64,000 nucleotides of DNA from SIG307 sp964545045 (GTDB lineage: Bacteria; Bacillota; Clostridia; Lachnospirales; Lachnospiraceae), in assembly GCA_964545045.1 (NCBI GenBank), contig CAZJEN010000015.1:1-64000 (forward strand), in the 5' to 3' direction. Shown piece after piece: positions 39,798-49,444 of the stretch. A model generated the notes under the pieces. It did no database searches. It saw only the letters and a list, made by a program, of their open reading frames with translations, and was not told the origin of the DNA. Within the stretch, counting starts at the first letter, position 1; the number at the start of each line of letters is the position of its first letter. The position numbers were made by a program, and so were the translations under genes.

Positions 39798-41243
39798 TTA
39801 CACACGCTTAATCTTTCCGGTTGACGTTTTCTCAAACGGTTCCTTTCGAAATACCGTCTTCTGAACCCGATGATAACTCGGAACACTTCGATTATAAATC
39901 TTAATATATTTTTCTACTTTATTACAAATCTCCTCCGTTGCATTCTCTCCGCACCAAATATGTGCGACAATCATATCATCTTCGCCTTTTACCACCACTT
40001 CATTAATTTCTTCACACATATTGAGCTGTGCTTCTATCGCCTCCGGGCTGACATTTTCTCCGTTGGACAAAATAATGATATTCTTAATTCGACCTACAAT
40101 GGACAAAAAACCGTCTTCATCAAACCGTCCAACATCACCGGTATGATACCAGCCGTCCTGTACCGCTTCCATTGTCTCTTTCTCGTTTCCGATATAGCCA
40201 AGCATAACATTCTTACCACGTATAAGGATTTCTCCTTCATCCGACAATTTAATCTCGTTCCAGGTTCCTGGCTTACCTACAGTACCGTTTCGAATCTCGG
40301 TCCTTGAGCTATATGTAACCGGTCCGCTTGTTTCTGTTGCTCCGTAACTGGAATAAGTCGCAATGTTTCGAGCCGTCAAATATGCAACGGTTTCCATATT
40401 CTGCGGTGCCGCACCACTGTAAATACATTCAAATCCGCCAAGATCCAACAGCCCCTGTTTGCTTCGATTTACCAAAAGAGAAGTAAACGCCGGCACAGAG
40501 ACAACTTCCGTCGGACGGAACCATTCTATATCCCGAAGGCCCTCTTTCATATTGGATATACACATTTCCACTCCGAAGCCTACACTAAGCTGTACCACAG
40601 AAATACCGGCCACATGATAAAGAGGAAACAATAACATACATTTCTCGGTTAAAAACTCTTTTCTCGGCAAAAATGCGTAATGTGAAAGCAAAACATATTT
40701 GCTCAGGCAGGTACTGCCCGAAGTCAAAAGTACAAGCGCCGGGTCCTCCGGCTTTGCCTCTCCGGAATAGGAAAATGACATTTCCTCATTCTCTATCCAG
40801 TTCCGGATAGTTGCCCCTTCGCCATCACCTTTGCTTAACACGCAGGAAACAGCAGACTTATTGGCATATTCCTCCACTACCTCATAATTATCTTCTCCGG
40901 TCACAAGTAATGCCGGCGGCATGGTTACAAATGCACGATCCACCTCTGCCTGGGACATATCCAAATTAAGCATAACCGCAATGGCCCCCACCGAGACAGT
41001 CGCATACATTGTCACTATAATCTCATACTCCTGTCTTCCTTCAATAGCCACATACTTTCCCCGCAAATCCATAGTGTCGAAATGCCCGGCCACCGTATGA
41101 ACATCCTTCAAAAACTTCCGATAGCTGACCTTTTTCTCTTCTCCCCGTTCCATATACGCAAATAAATTCTTATCTCCGTACTCATCGCACGCCTTTTTAA
41201 TCAATTCATACAACGTTAATCCATACCATTTTTCGTGATTCAT
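39798..41243 (-). CDS. Acyl-AMP ligase / AMP-dependent synthetase
   Basis: 481 aa adenylate-forming enzyme. Motif A3 LVLLTSGSTCLSKYVLLSH, A5 region YSSYGATETSGPVTYSS, A7 GWYHTGDVGRFDEDG, A8 IVGRIKNIIILSNGENVSPE and a C-terminal Lys in STGKIKRV. It activates a carboxylic acid as acyl-AMP and loads it on CoA or an acyl carrier protein. An ACP (49188-49415) and a membrane acyltransferase (49445-50443) are in the same polysaccharide locus, suggesting a three-part path for acylating the polysaccharide. The acid substrate is unknown. Confidence 0.88.
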   Translation of the reverse strand: MNHEKWYGLTLYELIKKACDEYGDKNLFAYMERGEEKKVSYRKFLKDVHTVAGHFDTMDLRGKYVAIEGRQEYEIIVTMYATVSVGAIAVMLNLDMSQAEVDRAFVTMPPALLVTGEDNYEVVEEYANKSAVSCVLSKGDGEGATIRNWIENEEMSFSYSGEAKPEDPALVLLTSGSTCLSKYVLLSHYAFLPRKEFLTEKCMLLFPLYHVAGISVVQLSVGFGVEMCISNMKEGLRDIEWFRPTEVVSVPAFTSLLVNRSKQGLLDLGGFECIYSGAAPQNMETVAYLTARNIATYSSYGATETSGPVTYSSRTEIRNGTVGKPGTWNEIKLSDEGEILIRGKNVMLGYIGNEKETMEAVQDGWYHTGDVGRFDEDGFLSIVGRIKNIIILSNGENVSPEAIEAQLNMCEEINEVVVKGEDDMIVAHIWCGENATEEICNKVEKYIKIYNRSVPSYHRVQKTVFRKEPFEKTSTGKIKRV

Positions 41244-41263
41244 AGTTTATATCCTCTCTCGTA

Positions 41264-42682
41264 TTAATGTATCATTCGCTTCATATCAGACAAACACGTT
41301 TTCATCTTTTTTCTACGGAAAATCATGTAGCCGACTAACAGCACCGCATAAATTCCTATCGCCGGAAGCTCGTCAAGGAACCAATTCGTCAACATAAATA
41401 CCAAAATCAAAACCGTTTCCCATAGGTTATCTTTTAACACATCGTACTCCACATAATTTTTTAGCATATACTCGGCAAAATGAGCCTTAAATGCCAATAA
41501 CACAACAATCAGTACAATGGCCAGCTTCAGACTTCCTATTCCGTATACTACAGACACCGTCAGTACCACACTCAGTAATACACTGATCAAATTACCCTTT
41601 AACTGCAACTGCTCTTTTCGCAGTGCTTTAAAATAGGTGCCCAACAACACCATATACCTTGTTTCAAAAATACAAATCGGCAAAAGAACCGCCAAATATC
41701 GAAAGCTCTCTTCATATTGCGGCAGCCAAATCTGCAACACCATCTTCATCGGAACATAGAAAAGCAACACGCACAGCAAGGATGTGGAAAGGATTTCTCT
41801 TAGCATTCCGTACATTTTTAGCATCTTATCCTGAGGCATGCGTTTTAACATCGGAAAAATCACAACACTAACCGCCGCAATAAACGTAATAATCATATTT
41901 ACCATACTAAGTGCCAGCGAAACCTTTCCGAATACCAAATTGCCCCAGCGATTCTCTATAGAAAATCTGACAAATCCCACAATCAACTGTCCGGCCACTC
42001 CGGCCACCAACAACTTATATCCGCAACCGATTAACTCTTTACTTTCCTTTACAATTCCGCGTATGCTATCCGGGCGAACAAACACCATCCCCCGCCCGAT
42101 CCACAGAGCCAGCAGCAAGGACAGCGCTCTGGCAAGAAGCTCCGCATAAATAAAATATACAAACTGCCATTTCTTAAGAAACAAAAACAGAAGGGAAAAC
42201 AGCAAAAACAGAACCCGCTCACTGGTTGCTATCTTGGCATACTCCCGTATTCTGTTGGTAGCCTGCAATACCATCTGTATATAATAACGCAAAATATCCA
42301 AAATGGCCGATACCGCCGCCAACGTCAGCAGCTGCACTTTAATATCATCCTGCACCAAAAGGAGAACCGCCACCGAAAAAAGCACATTTACAATCAGTTC
42401 ATAAATTGCCAATGTCCAAAACTGACCTGCCATCTTATTCGCCGGCAACTCGTCATACTCCATGCCACCATATTTTAAATACGTACCCTCACACCATCCC
42501 AGAGAGGTATAGGCCAGATATGTAAAATAAAACAAGTATAGCTGCCAATAACTGTAATCTGCCTCACCCAAAAACTTAGGCAAAATCAGCGTCAACAAAA
42601 AGGTAATAATAATCCGGGATGCATTTACTGTCATACTGCTGAATATGTTCCCGATAAAACGACTCACTTTTTTATTTACCAT
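41264..42682 (-). CDS. Polysaccharide flippase (Wzx-like)
   Basis: 472 aa, GAGGGAG before the ATG. About 12-14 membrane helices throughout, starting FIGNIFSSMTVNASRIIITF, typical of the MATE/PST flippase superfamily. It would flip lipid-linked repeat units across the membrane for polymerisation by the EpsG-like protein encoded just upstream. The family is called from topology and from its place in the locus; substrate unknown. Confidence 0.85.
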   Translation of the reverse strand: MVNKKVSRFIGNIFSSMTVNASRIIITFLLTLILPKFLGEADYSYWQLYLFYFTYLAYTSLGWCEGTYLKYGGMEYDELPANKMAGQFWTLAIYELIVNVLFSVAVLLLVQDDIKVQLLTLAAVSAILDILRYYIQMVLQATNRIREYAKIATSERVLFLLFSLLFLFLKKWQFVYFIYAELLARALSLLLALWIGRGMVFVRPDSIRGIVKESKELIGCGYKLLVAGVAGQLIVGFVRFSIENRWGNLVFGKVSLALSMVNMIITFIAAVSVVIFPMLKRMPQDKMLKMYGMLREILSTSLLCVLLFYVPMKMVLQIWLPQYEESFRYLAVLLPICIFETRYMVLLGTYFKALRKEQLQLKGNLISVLLSVVLTVSVVYGIGSLKLAIVLIVVLLAFKAHFAEYMLKNYVEYDVLKDNLWETVLILVFMLTNWFLDELPAIGIYAVLLVGYMIFRRKKMKTCLSDMKRMIH

Positions 42683-42705
42683 GCCATCTCCCTCTTACTC
42701 ATCCA

Positions 42706-43761
42706 TTACTTTGAAAAAATGGTCTGATACGGTATTACATCATAAAAGCCGCAAATATATACATTGTATAACAGCTTTACCAGCAAAAGGAGTGTTATAA
42801 GAATATATACCACTATTCTTCTGTTCCTTTCTTGTTCACGCAACACCATTTTCGGCAACGATATAATCGAAATAATTTCAAACGCCGAGGCAATTCGCGA
42901 TACCTGAGGAATAAATCCCGTACACAACAAGCTGATTACACATAGTAGCTGCATATTTACCATGCAGGAATAAGATTTATCATCCTCCCCACCTACCAAC
43001 AAATAATATTCATGCAATACTAAGATTAGGAAACTGATTAAAAATCCCGCAAGCAAAAAATCGTTGGATGCATACGAAGAATCAAAATACCAGCCATAGG
43101 AAGTAAGTGAAATAATCTTAACCAACAGCACTTTTAAAACAGGCATACATACAAGCGTTACTACAAAAGCAATAATATGTTTCTTTAAATCCGCTTTCCA
43201 TTTATACAAGAAATACACCGCTAAATATACTAATGAACTGATATGAAATCCTGTAGCGATGATAATCCAGATAAAATATTTTTTCCACTTCTCCTGACGA
43301 GCATATTGATATGCATACAAAAAGATGCACATTGCAATTCCCTGACGTATCTGATTTAAGGAATTAAAATAGAACGTCGATAGAAAAAACAGAAGAATAC
43401 TAAACGGAATATATTTTGACTGCTTATAAACAGCCAAAAATACAAACACCAAACCCAACAGTGCAGAAATCACGAACAACCACTGAGAATCCTTGGACAA
43501 CGTATAAATCAACTTATTTAACAAATTAAATAGCGGTTCCTTAAAGCTATTTTCACCACTATTAATTGCAAAAAAATACTCATCATAAATCATCCAGTCT
43601 GTTCCGACCCTATATCGAATTGCCGACACAATAAAGAACGGCAAAAAAGAGAGCACAGCAAACACACGATAAGAATTTCTACATTCTTGTACGTCTCTGA
43701 TACGTCCTGCACAGGACGCAAAAAAAAGCGATATTACAAGCATTATTAAATATACAATCAT
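42706..43761 (-). CDS. EpsG-family polysaccharide polymerase (Wzy-like)
   Basis: 351 aa, GAGGAG before the ATG. About ten membrane helices; the EpsG-like stretch includes RYRVGTDWMIYDEYF and, further on, NSLNQIRQGIAMCIFLYAYQ and FHISSLVYLAVYFLY, conserved in EpsG/Wzy proteins (the R-Q-G-x-A motif and a following His). It polymerises lipid-linked repeat units on the outer face of the membrane. Confidence 0.9.
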   Translation of the reverse strand: MIVYLIMLVISLFFASCAGRIRDVQECRNSYRVFAVLSFLPFFIVSAIRYRVGTDWMIYDEYFFAINSGENSFKEPLFNLLNKLIYTLSKDSQWLFVISALLGLVFVFLAVYKQSKYIPFSILLFFLSTFYFNSLNQIRQGIAMCIFLYAYQYARQEKWKKYFIWIIIATGFHISSLVYLAVYFLYKWKADLKKHIIAFVVTLVCMPVLKVLLVKIISLTSYGWYFDSSYASNDFLLAGFLISFLILVLHEYYLLVGGEDDKSYSCMVNMQLLCVISLLCTGFIPQVSRIASAFEIISIISLPKMVLREQERNRRIVVYILITLLLLVKLLYNVYICGFYDVIPYQTIFSK

Positions 43762-43806
43762 ATGATCTCCTCGCTCTTACACTGTGTGTCTCCGGATGCT
43801 TCCGCA

Positions 43807-44814
43807 TCACTTTCCCAACTGCTTCCAATTCTTTAATCCATAGAACAACTTATAGCTAATGCCCGAAAGCAGCAATGCAGCTTTTGTTCCTTTTCTGGTT
43901 CTCTTATCCTTCAAAACACGCTTGCGGTACTTATCAATATTACCCTCAATTCTCAGACGTTCTTGCTTATACTCCTCACTTTGCGGTATTTGCAAATAGA
44001 TGTGAAAGTTAGCCCTTACATACTTAGAACACATAGCTGCACTTACTTCCGGGTAGTTTGTCAGAATATATTCCTCCATCTCATCCGCAACATCAATCAA
44101 ATCCATTTTCTTCCGTGAAAACGTCTTTAATGTAGTTCCCGTATCTCTCAGCAAATAATGATATCCGTTGTAATCGGAATATACCACCTTATTTACCCTT
44201 TCGAACACTTTATAAATAATTGCAATATCCTCGTAAATATTGCCCAACGGAAATCTAATCTGCTCGAATAACTCCGCACGATATAACTTTGCCCACATGG
44301 CAGTGTCATAATCCTCCTGATAAAACAGCTTATTCAAAGCCTCTGTTTTATCATAGCTTACACTCCCCTTTACCGTATCGGACGCTACAATCCGGGATAC
44401 CGTTTCGTTTTTCCATCCGCAAATCGAGATATCGGCATTTTCCGCGTACATGGCATCATACAATACTTCGATAAAATTTGCATCGATCAAATCATCACTG
44501 TCCACAAACGTAATCAGCTCTCCCCTGCATACATCCAGTGCCACGTTTCTTGCAGAAGCCGCGCCGCCGTTTTCTTTATGGATATAACGTACTCTGGCAT
44601 CCCTCTCCGACCAGATCTTACAACGTTCTCCGGAAGTATCCGTAGACCCGTCATCTACCAATAAAATTTCGATGTTCTCGTAAGTCTGCTCTACCATACT
44701 CTGCACACTGAGGTCAACGTACTCCTCCACGTTATAGACCGGCACCACAATGCTTATCAAAGGCTTTGTATTTTTATTTTCTGTTTTTACACATTCTGCG
44801 ATATTCTCCGGCAT
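43807..44814 (-). CDS. Glycosyltransferase family 2
   Basis: 335 aa from the ATG at 44814, with GGGAGA upstream. GT-A fold: ISIVVPVYNVEEYVDLSVQS at the N-terminus, the first metal-site Asp in LLVDDGSTDTSGE, and TFVDSDDLIDANFIEVLYD giving the DxD motif, then CGWKNE. It transfers a sugar from a nucleotide donor. Its start lies inside the preceding GT4 gene (41-bp overlap), a tight coupling within the operon. Confidence 0.92.
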   Translation of the reverse strand: MPENIAECVKTENKNTKPLISIVVPVYNVEEYVDLSVQSMVEQTYENIEILLVDDGSTDTSGERCKIWSERDARVRYIHKENGGAASARNVALDVCRGELITFVDSDDLIDANFIEVLYDAMYAENADISICGWKNETVSRIVASDTVKGSVSYDKTEALNKLFYQEDYDTAMWAKLYRAELFEQIRFPLGNIYEDIAIIYKVFERVNKVVYSDYNGYHYLLRDTGTTLKTFSRKKMDLIDVADEMEEYILTNYPEVSAAMCSKYVRANFHIYLQIPQSEEYKQERLRIEGNIDKYRKRVLKDKRTRKGTKAALLLSGISYKLFYGLKNWKQLGK

Positions 44815-45844
44815 ACTTTTCTCCCATGTTTGCAATATTATAGCAGTTTACGATATCTGTATGTGCCTTTTCTCTGAGATCCTTTTCCATTGCAAGAGAA
44901 TGCTCCATACGACGCAATATCTCTACACACTCCTCAGCATCCCGGACAATATAACCGTTCTTTCCGTGTTCGATTACATCCCGGTTACCCACCACATCCG
45001 TTACAATACAAATTTTCTTTAAATACATCGCCTCTAAAAGAGAAATCGGCAAACCTTCCCATAAAGACAAAAGCAGAAATACATCCGCTTTATTCAAAAG
45101 CTCCAATGTCTCTTCCCGTAACTTCCAACCGGTTCTCTCGATATTCGGAGCCGTCAAAGATGCATCCATATCACCTTCGCCAACCCATAAAAAGTCAGCC
45201 TCCGGCATCCCAAGAGCCACTTTATTAAACATTTCCGGGTTTTTCTGATAACAAACTCTTCCGATGGTTGCCACCAATAATTTGTCCGAGGAACGTTCTT
45301 CCTGCGGATTCGGCAACACACTGTAATCGATGCCGTTGCTGATACAGACGGCCTTTCTGGAAACCTTTTGCGCAGCTTCCCATTCTCCTTTAGAACAACC
45401 TGCAGTCAATGCATTGCTTCGTCCGGCCACCCACTCAATTCCGTAATATATCATACGCTTTATAAAGGAATCATCTTTCTTCATAAACGCATATCCGTGA
45501 GGCGTATAAAGGGTCGGTATCTTTCGATTGTTCAAAAAAACACGTCCCAAAAATCCGGCCTTGGCAGAGTGCAGATGAATCACATCCGGCCTTTCCTGCT
45601 TTACAATACCTCGAATTTCAAAGCCTGCCGCAAAATCATTGAACGGATTAATGCTTCTTTGAAAATGTTTTACTTCAATAAATTTTATTTTCTTATCAAA
45701 GCGTTCCAAAAAATCGGCCGGCGTTTGCGGTCTCAAGGCATACGCTACCACAATTTCAAATTCTTCGGACGTCTGCTTTAACAGCGCTTCCATAAACGTA
45801 TATACCCCACCACCGAATGCTTCTACAATATGTAAGATTTTCAT
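44774..45844 (-). CDS. Glycosyltransferase family 4 (GT-B)
   Basis: 356 aa from the ATG at 45844 (MKILHIVEAFGGGVYTF); an ATG two codons earlier is equally possible. C-terminal donor site with LVATIGRVCYQKNPEMFNKV and the family motif in LLSLWEGLPISLLEAMYLK. It adds a sugar to the lipid-linked repeat unit. It overlaps the GT2 gene downstream and diverges from the plus-strand phosphoesterase gene. Confidence 0.9.
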   Translation of the reverse strand: MKILHIVEAFGGGVYTFMEALLKQTSEEFEIVVAYALRPQTPADFLERFDKKIKFIEVKHFQRSINPFNDFAAGFEIRGIVKQERPDVIHLHSAKAGFLGRVFLNNRKIPTLYTPHGYAFMKKDDSFIKRMIYYGIEWVAGRSNALTAGCSKGEWEAAQKVSRKAVCISNGIDYSVLPNPQEERSSDKLLVATIGRVCYQKNPEMFNKVALGMPEADFLWVGEGDMDASLTAPNIERTGWKLREETLELLNKADVFLLLSLWEGLPISLLEAMYLKKICIVTDVVGNRDVIEHGKNGYIVRDAEECVEILRRMEHSLAMEKDLREKAHTDIVNCYNIANMGEKYAGEYRRMCKNRK

Positions 45845-45851
45845 GCCCATC

Positions 45852-45880
45852 TTGCCTCACTCTGTGTTTTATGCTATGAT
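45852..45880 (+). promoter_or_regulatory. Promoter of the phosphoesterase gene
   Basis: TTGCCT (45852-45857), 17-bp spacer, TATGAT (45875-45880) with an extended TGC before the -10. Confidence 0.7.
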
Positions 45881-45909
45881 ATAGCTACTGTTAAGAAAGG
45901 AGTACTGCT

Positions 45910-46725
45910 ATGAAGAAGAAAAAAAGAATCTTCCTGCTTCTTATTCCGATCGCACTTATCTATATCATAATCGGCTTTCAAAACGATTTACAAATTACTC
46001 ATTACGATTACTACAACAAAAAAATCCCTGCTTCCTTCGAGGGTTTTAAAATCTTGCAAATTACCGACCTGCATTGTAAGTCCTTCGGTTCCGCCCAGTC
46101 CGAATTAATCGAAAAAATCCATGCCTGTCAGCCGGATATTATTGTCATGACCGGAGATATTATCGATAAGGATTCCACATCCGTACAACCTGTGTATGAC
46201 CTGATTGCAGGCCTCAACCGGCAATATCCGATTTATTATGTTTCCGGCAATCATGAGTTGGAATATTCTGCTGCCAAATGCTACAGCGAAATGCTGGATA
46301 TTTTCCTCTCCTACCAAGTCACTTTATTGGATGACCAATCTGCAGAAATTCAGAAAGGCGACTCCATCATTTCCCTTTACGGTCAAAAATTCCGTTCCCG
46401 GTATGTCGTTCAATATCTCGAACAACCGGACACGGAACAATTTAATATTTTACTCTACCATGCTGCCGATTTTTTTGACCTGATTGCACCGTTTCAGTAC
46501 GACCTTGTATTTTCCGGTCACCTGCACGGCGGTGCCATCCGTCTCCCTTTTTTCGGGGGAGTATTTGCACCCGGAGGTACATTCTTCCCGGACTACGACA
46601 AAGGCATGTATGTGGAAGCTAATTCTACCCTTATCTCCGGTGCGGGACTCGGAGAATCCCGAATCCCTCGTTTTTACAACGACCCGGAGCTGGTTCTTGT
46701 CACTCTGCATTCTAGCGCTGAGTAA
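45910..46725 (+). CDS. Membrane-anchored calcineurin-like metallophosphoesterase
   Basis: 271 aa, AAAGGAG before the ATG. N-terminal membrane helix (IFLLLIPIALIYIIIGF), then the metallophosphoesterase motifs ITDLH, MTGDIID, VSGNHE and SGHLHGG for a two-metal site. It resembles YkuE/YaeI-type enzymes, some of which cut phosphate or pyrophosphate bonds of lipid-linked molecules. In this setting a role in turnover of lipid-linked polysaccharide intermediates is plausible but inferred. It is on the opposite strand to the locus, with its own promoter, and its 3' end overlaps the wzz-like gene by 14 bp tail to tail. Confidence 0.87.
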   Translation: MKKKKRIFLLLIPIALIYIIIGFQNDLQITHYDYYNKKIPASFEGFKILQITDLHCKSFGSAQSELIEKIHACQPDIIVMTGDIIDKDSTSVQPVYDLIAGLNRQYPIYYVSGNHELEYSAAKCYSEMLDIFLSYQVTLLDDQSAEIQKGDSIISLYGQKFRSRYVVQYLEQPDTEQFNILLYHAADFFDLIAPFQYDLVFSGHLHGGAIRLPFFGGVFAPGGTFFPDYDKGMYVEANSTLISGAGLGESRIPRFYNDPELVLVTLHSSAE

Positions 46726-47431
46726 ATTCCGGAATTACGCCGATAATATCCAGCTTTCCGTATAAAGTACCGTCGTTTACCGTATTCAGGTTTACGGAAA
46801 AGATTTCTTTCATTACAATCCATACCGCCGCCAGTAACATACCGGCAACCGCCCCCAGAACAATGTAAATCAGATTCTGCTTCTCTGCCTCATAAATCTT
46901 CTCCGCAGAAGAAGCTGCATCTAACAACTGTACATTGCTGTTTCCTAAAATCGACGACATTTCCATCACAAAAGCCTCTGCCATAGCATTGGCTACATCT
47001 ACAGCCTCCTGCTCATTTACGGATTTTCCGACCAACTTAATTACTATGGAACTATTGGTATTCACAGAAGAAATAAGAGACTTCTGTTCGCCGTAATCCA
47101 CCGTAATCATACTAAGAATACTCTCCGCATCCGGATAAGCATTACCTAAAATACGATTCGCTCTCTCTGCCACTCTGGAGCTTCGAATAATATCCACATA
47201 GATATTCATTACTTGTATATTTTGTGCCGTCTGGCTATAGCTTCCTTCGCCACCGATACAATACACGCTTGTGGTTGCCTGATATACATCCTCCTGGTCC
47301 GCCAATAAAAATGCCGCTCCGCCGGCAAGCAACATACCGATTCCCGCCATTGCCAGCAATGCTGTCCACTTCTGGAAAACAGCACGAATACACTGCATAA
47401 AATCAATATAGATTATTCTCTCACCGTTCAT
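46712..47431 (-). CDS. Wzz/YveK-type chain-length determinant protein
   Basis: 239 aa. Two membrane helices at the ends (LLAMAGIGMLLAGGAAFLLA and IVLGAVAGMLLAAVWIVMKE) flank an extracellular region with the Wzz pattern (YQATTSVYCIG). It is the membrane adaptor that normally activates a CpsD/BY-kinase and sets polymer length. It follows the CARDB-like gene with a 4-bp overlap. Confidence 0.85.
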   Translation of the reverse strand: MNGERIIYIDFMQCIRAVFQKWTALLAMAGIGMLLAGGAAFLLADQEDVYQATTSVYCIGGEGSYSQTAQNIQVMNIYVDIIRSSRVAERANRILGNAYPDAESILSMITVDYGEQKSLISSVNTNSSIVIKLVGKSVNEQEAVDVANAMAEAFVMEMSSILGNSNVQLLDAASSAEKIYEAEKQNLIYIVLGAVAGMLLAAVWIVMKEIFSVNLNTVNDGTLYGKLDIIGVIPEFTQR

Positions 47432-48390
47432 CTCTTCTTACCTCCTCTTTTCATTAAGCCGATCAAGAACGGGATACACAAAAGAACTGCCACTATCCCA
47501 CACAAAACAAACAGTCTGTATTCTTCCAACAAACCTTTTACATCTGTTTTCTGCGGTGCCGGCGTAATATAATTTTGATCTGTTACCGTTACAGTCTTTT
47601 CTACAATCTCTGTCTTATATTCTGTTCCGTTTCTGTCTTCATATTTAAAAGAAATCTGAATGTGGTTTTCTCCCATATTCAGAAGATCCAGAGAATAATC
47701 CACCATTCCTTTTTTCTTTGCGGAGAGATCCTCCAACTCAACTACCTGTACCCCTTGTGCAAGGTCTCCTTCTAATATCATATATACATTCTGTAAACTC
47801 TCAACCCCGGTATTTTCGTAAGACACACTCAACGTCGTATTCTGACTTCCGTATACTGTATCCGGCATTTTTACCGTCAAGACTTCAAATCCGATTTCCT
47901 CCAAAAGGGCAGGAGATATCTGCACATTATTGGAATAACGCACTTCATTCTTATCACTCCAACCAAGCATAAACTCAATCGGATTCGGTCCGGTTACAAT
48001 CTTGTCCAAATTCACATCAAAATCAACCGAAATACGTTCTCCCGGCTCTACATTACCGAAATTAATCTGATTGGTTTTCCCGAACACCGGATAAATATAC
48101 GACGAATGCATCACAATATTACCTGTCAAAGCAGTATAATCCGTGCCGATATTTTCAATATGTACCCGTAATGTACATTCCGAACCACGCTCAAACGCTC
48201 CGTTGACAATCTCATAAGACTCTATTACCAGTAACGGATACATTTCTGTCGTTTCTTCCGTTTCAAGAACCTCTTCCGTCTCTTCAATTTCAATTTCGGT
48301 TTCAGCAGCCCTAACTTCTACCGGAGATAAAGAAACAAATGCTATTATTCCGACACACAGACCGCAAAACATTTTCGCTAATCTTCTCAT
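47428..48390 (-). CDS. Secreted membrane-anchored CARDB/adhesion-type domain protein
   Basis: 320 aa from the ATG at 48390, with GGAGG upstream. Signal peptide (MFCGLCVGIIAFVSLSPVEV, cleavage near VRA-AET), a Glu/Thr-rich stretch, two Ig-like CARDB modules (CTLRVHIENIGTDYTALTGN and TLSVSYENTGVESLQNVYMI), then a C-terminal membrane helix (LFVLCGIVAVLLCIPFLIGL) and basic tail. It lies between wzz-like and cpsD-like genes with no spacing, so it is probably part of the export complex, but I know no characterised homologue. Confidence 0.75.
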   Translation of the reverse strand: MRRLAKMFCGLCVGIIAFVSLSPVEVRAAETEIEIEETEEVLETEETTEMYPLLVIESYEIVNGAFERGSECTLRVHIENIGTDYTALTGNIVMHSSYIYPVFGKTNQINFGNVEPGERISVDFDVNLDKIVTGPNPIEFMLGWSDKNEVRYSNNVQISPALLEEIGFEVLTVKMPDTVYGSQNTTLSVSYENTGVESLQNVYMILEGDLAQGVQVVELEDLSAKKKGMVDYSLDLLNMGENHIQISFKYEDRNGTEYKTEIVEKTVTVTDQNYITPAPQKTDVKGLLEEYRLFVLCGIVAVLLCIPFLIGLMKRGGKKR

Positions 48391-48391
48391 A

Positions 48392-49108
48392 TTATTTCTT
48401 CCTCCGTGTATTTCTCTTTTTCGCATAGATTTTGTTTCTGAAATAATTAAAGTTGGTAATATACTTTTTATATTCCCTCATGGAAACTTTGTTCTCAATT
48501 ACGCCGATTACATTTACCTCACCTGCAATCATCTGCTCGTAAGTCTGCTCCAACAACTTCCGTTTTTTTCCGTTCATTGCCGCAACCAAAATCGTCGCGT
48601 CCGTCTTTGCGGCAAGAATACTTGCATCCACTACCGCACTCAACGCCGGTGCATCTACAATCACAAAGTCATAATTGTTCTTTACTTCATCGATAATATG
48701 TACCATTTTATTTGCATATAACAAATGCAACGGAGTCGTGTCATCTACAGTTCCGCTCGGCAAATAGTCCAAACCGCTCCAATTGGTCTTCTTAATAATA
48801 TCTTTTTTCTCTACTTTACCGGCAATATACTCCGCCATTCCGATAGCAACACCGTCATTCAGACGCTTATACTCTTTTTCCTTTCTGAAATTACCGTCCA
48901 TCAACAAAACTTTCCATCCTGCCAAAGCCAACGCAATACTCAGCTCTACCGATACGGTAGTTGTTCCCACACGCGGTTCGCAACCACATAACAAAAAGGT
49001 TTTATGACCGTACTTTTCCCTCTGCAAACAAATATTAAATATCGTTCTGTCAAATGCATCCGTAACAACCGAACTCTCATTTCTGTACAACTTAACTACT
49101 GAATCCAT
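48392..49108 (-). CDS. CpsD/BY-kinase-like ATPase
   Basis: 238 aa, GGAGGATAGT before the ATG. Walker A with deviations: LLCGCEPRVGTTTVSVELS (GxxRVGTTT instead of GEGKS), Walker A' VLLMDGNFRK, Walker B FVIVDAPAL. The C-terminus (NYFRNKIYAKKRNTRRKK) has only two Tyr and a basic tail, not the Tyr-rich cluster of classical BY-kinases, so tyrosine autophosphorylation may be weak or absent. It would work with the Wzz-like partner in controlling polymerisation. Start supported by its ribosome binding site. Confidence 0.8.
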   Translation of the reverse strand: MDSVVKLYRNESSVVTDAFDRTIFNICLQREKYGHKTFLLCGCEPRVGTTTVSVELSIALALAGWKVLLMDGNFRKEKEYKRLNDGVAIGMAEYIAGKVEKKDIIKKTNWSGLDYLPSGTVDDTTPLHLLYANKMVHIIDEVKNNYDFVIVDAPALSAVVDASILAAKTDATILVAAMNGKKRKLLEQTYEQMIAGEVNVIGVIENKVSMREYKKYITNFNYFRNKIYAKKRNTRRKK

Positions 49109-49187
49109 ACTATCCTCCTGGCCTTAACTTCCCAAAACTCTTCTCAGGCAAATTAATTATCTTTCGACCGATATCCGCGGGCTTCCT

Positions 49188-49415
49188 TTAGTCCATCTTT
49201 TCTTCAATGAGTTCTGCCAATTCACCCAACGTATCAATATTGCGCAATTCTCTTTCCTTAAAATTAACCCCTGTTGCCCCCTCCACTTCGGTGATAAAAG
49301 CCAAAAACTCCATGGAAGATAACTCCAAATCGGAAATGATGGAAGTATCCTCATTCAATTCCACTCCGTCTGTCTCACATACTCTTTCCACAATTTCAAT
49401 TACCTTTTCTAACAT
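49188..49415 (-). CDS. Acyl carrier protein of the polysaccharide locus
   Basis: 75 aa with the phosphopantetheine-attachment Ser in SDLELSSMEFLAF (Ser near residue 34). Acidic four-helix protein. Its location away from fatty acid synthesis genes and between a CpsD-like ATPase and a membrane acyltransferase suggests it carries an activated acyl group made by the ligase at 39798-41243 for decoration of the polysaccharide. Confidence 0.85.
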   Translation of the reverse strand: MLEKVIEIVERVCETDGVELNEDTSIISDLELSSMEFLAFITEVEGATGVNFKERELRNIDTLGELAELIEEKMD

Positions 49416-49444
49416 AGCTCTCTTTTCCTTTCATATTAAATATT

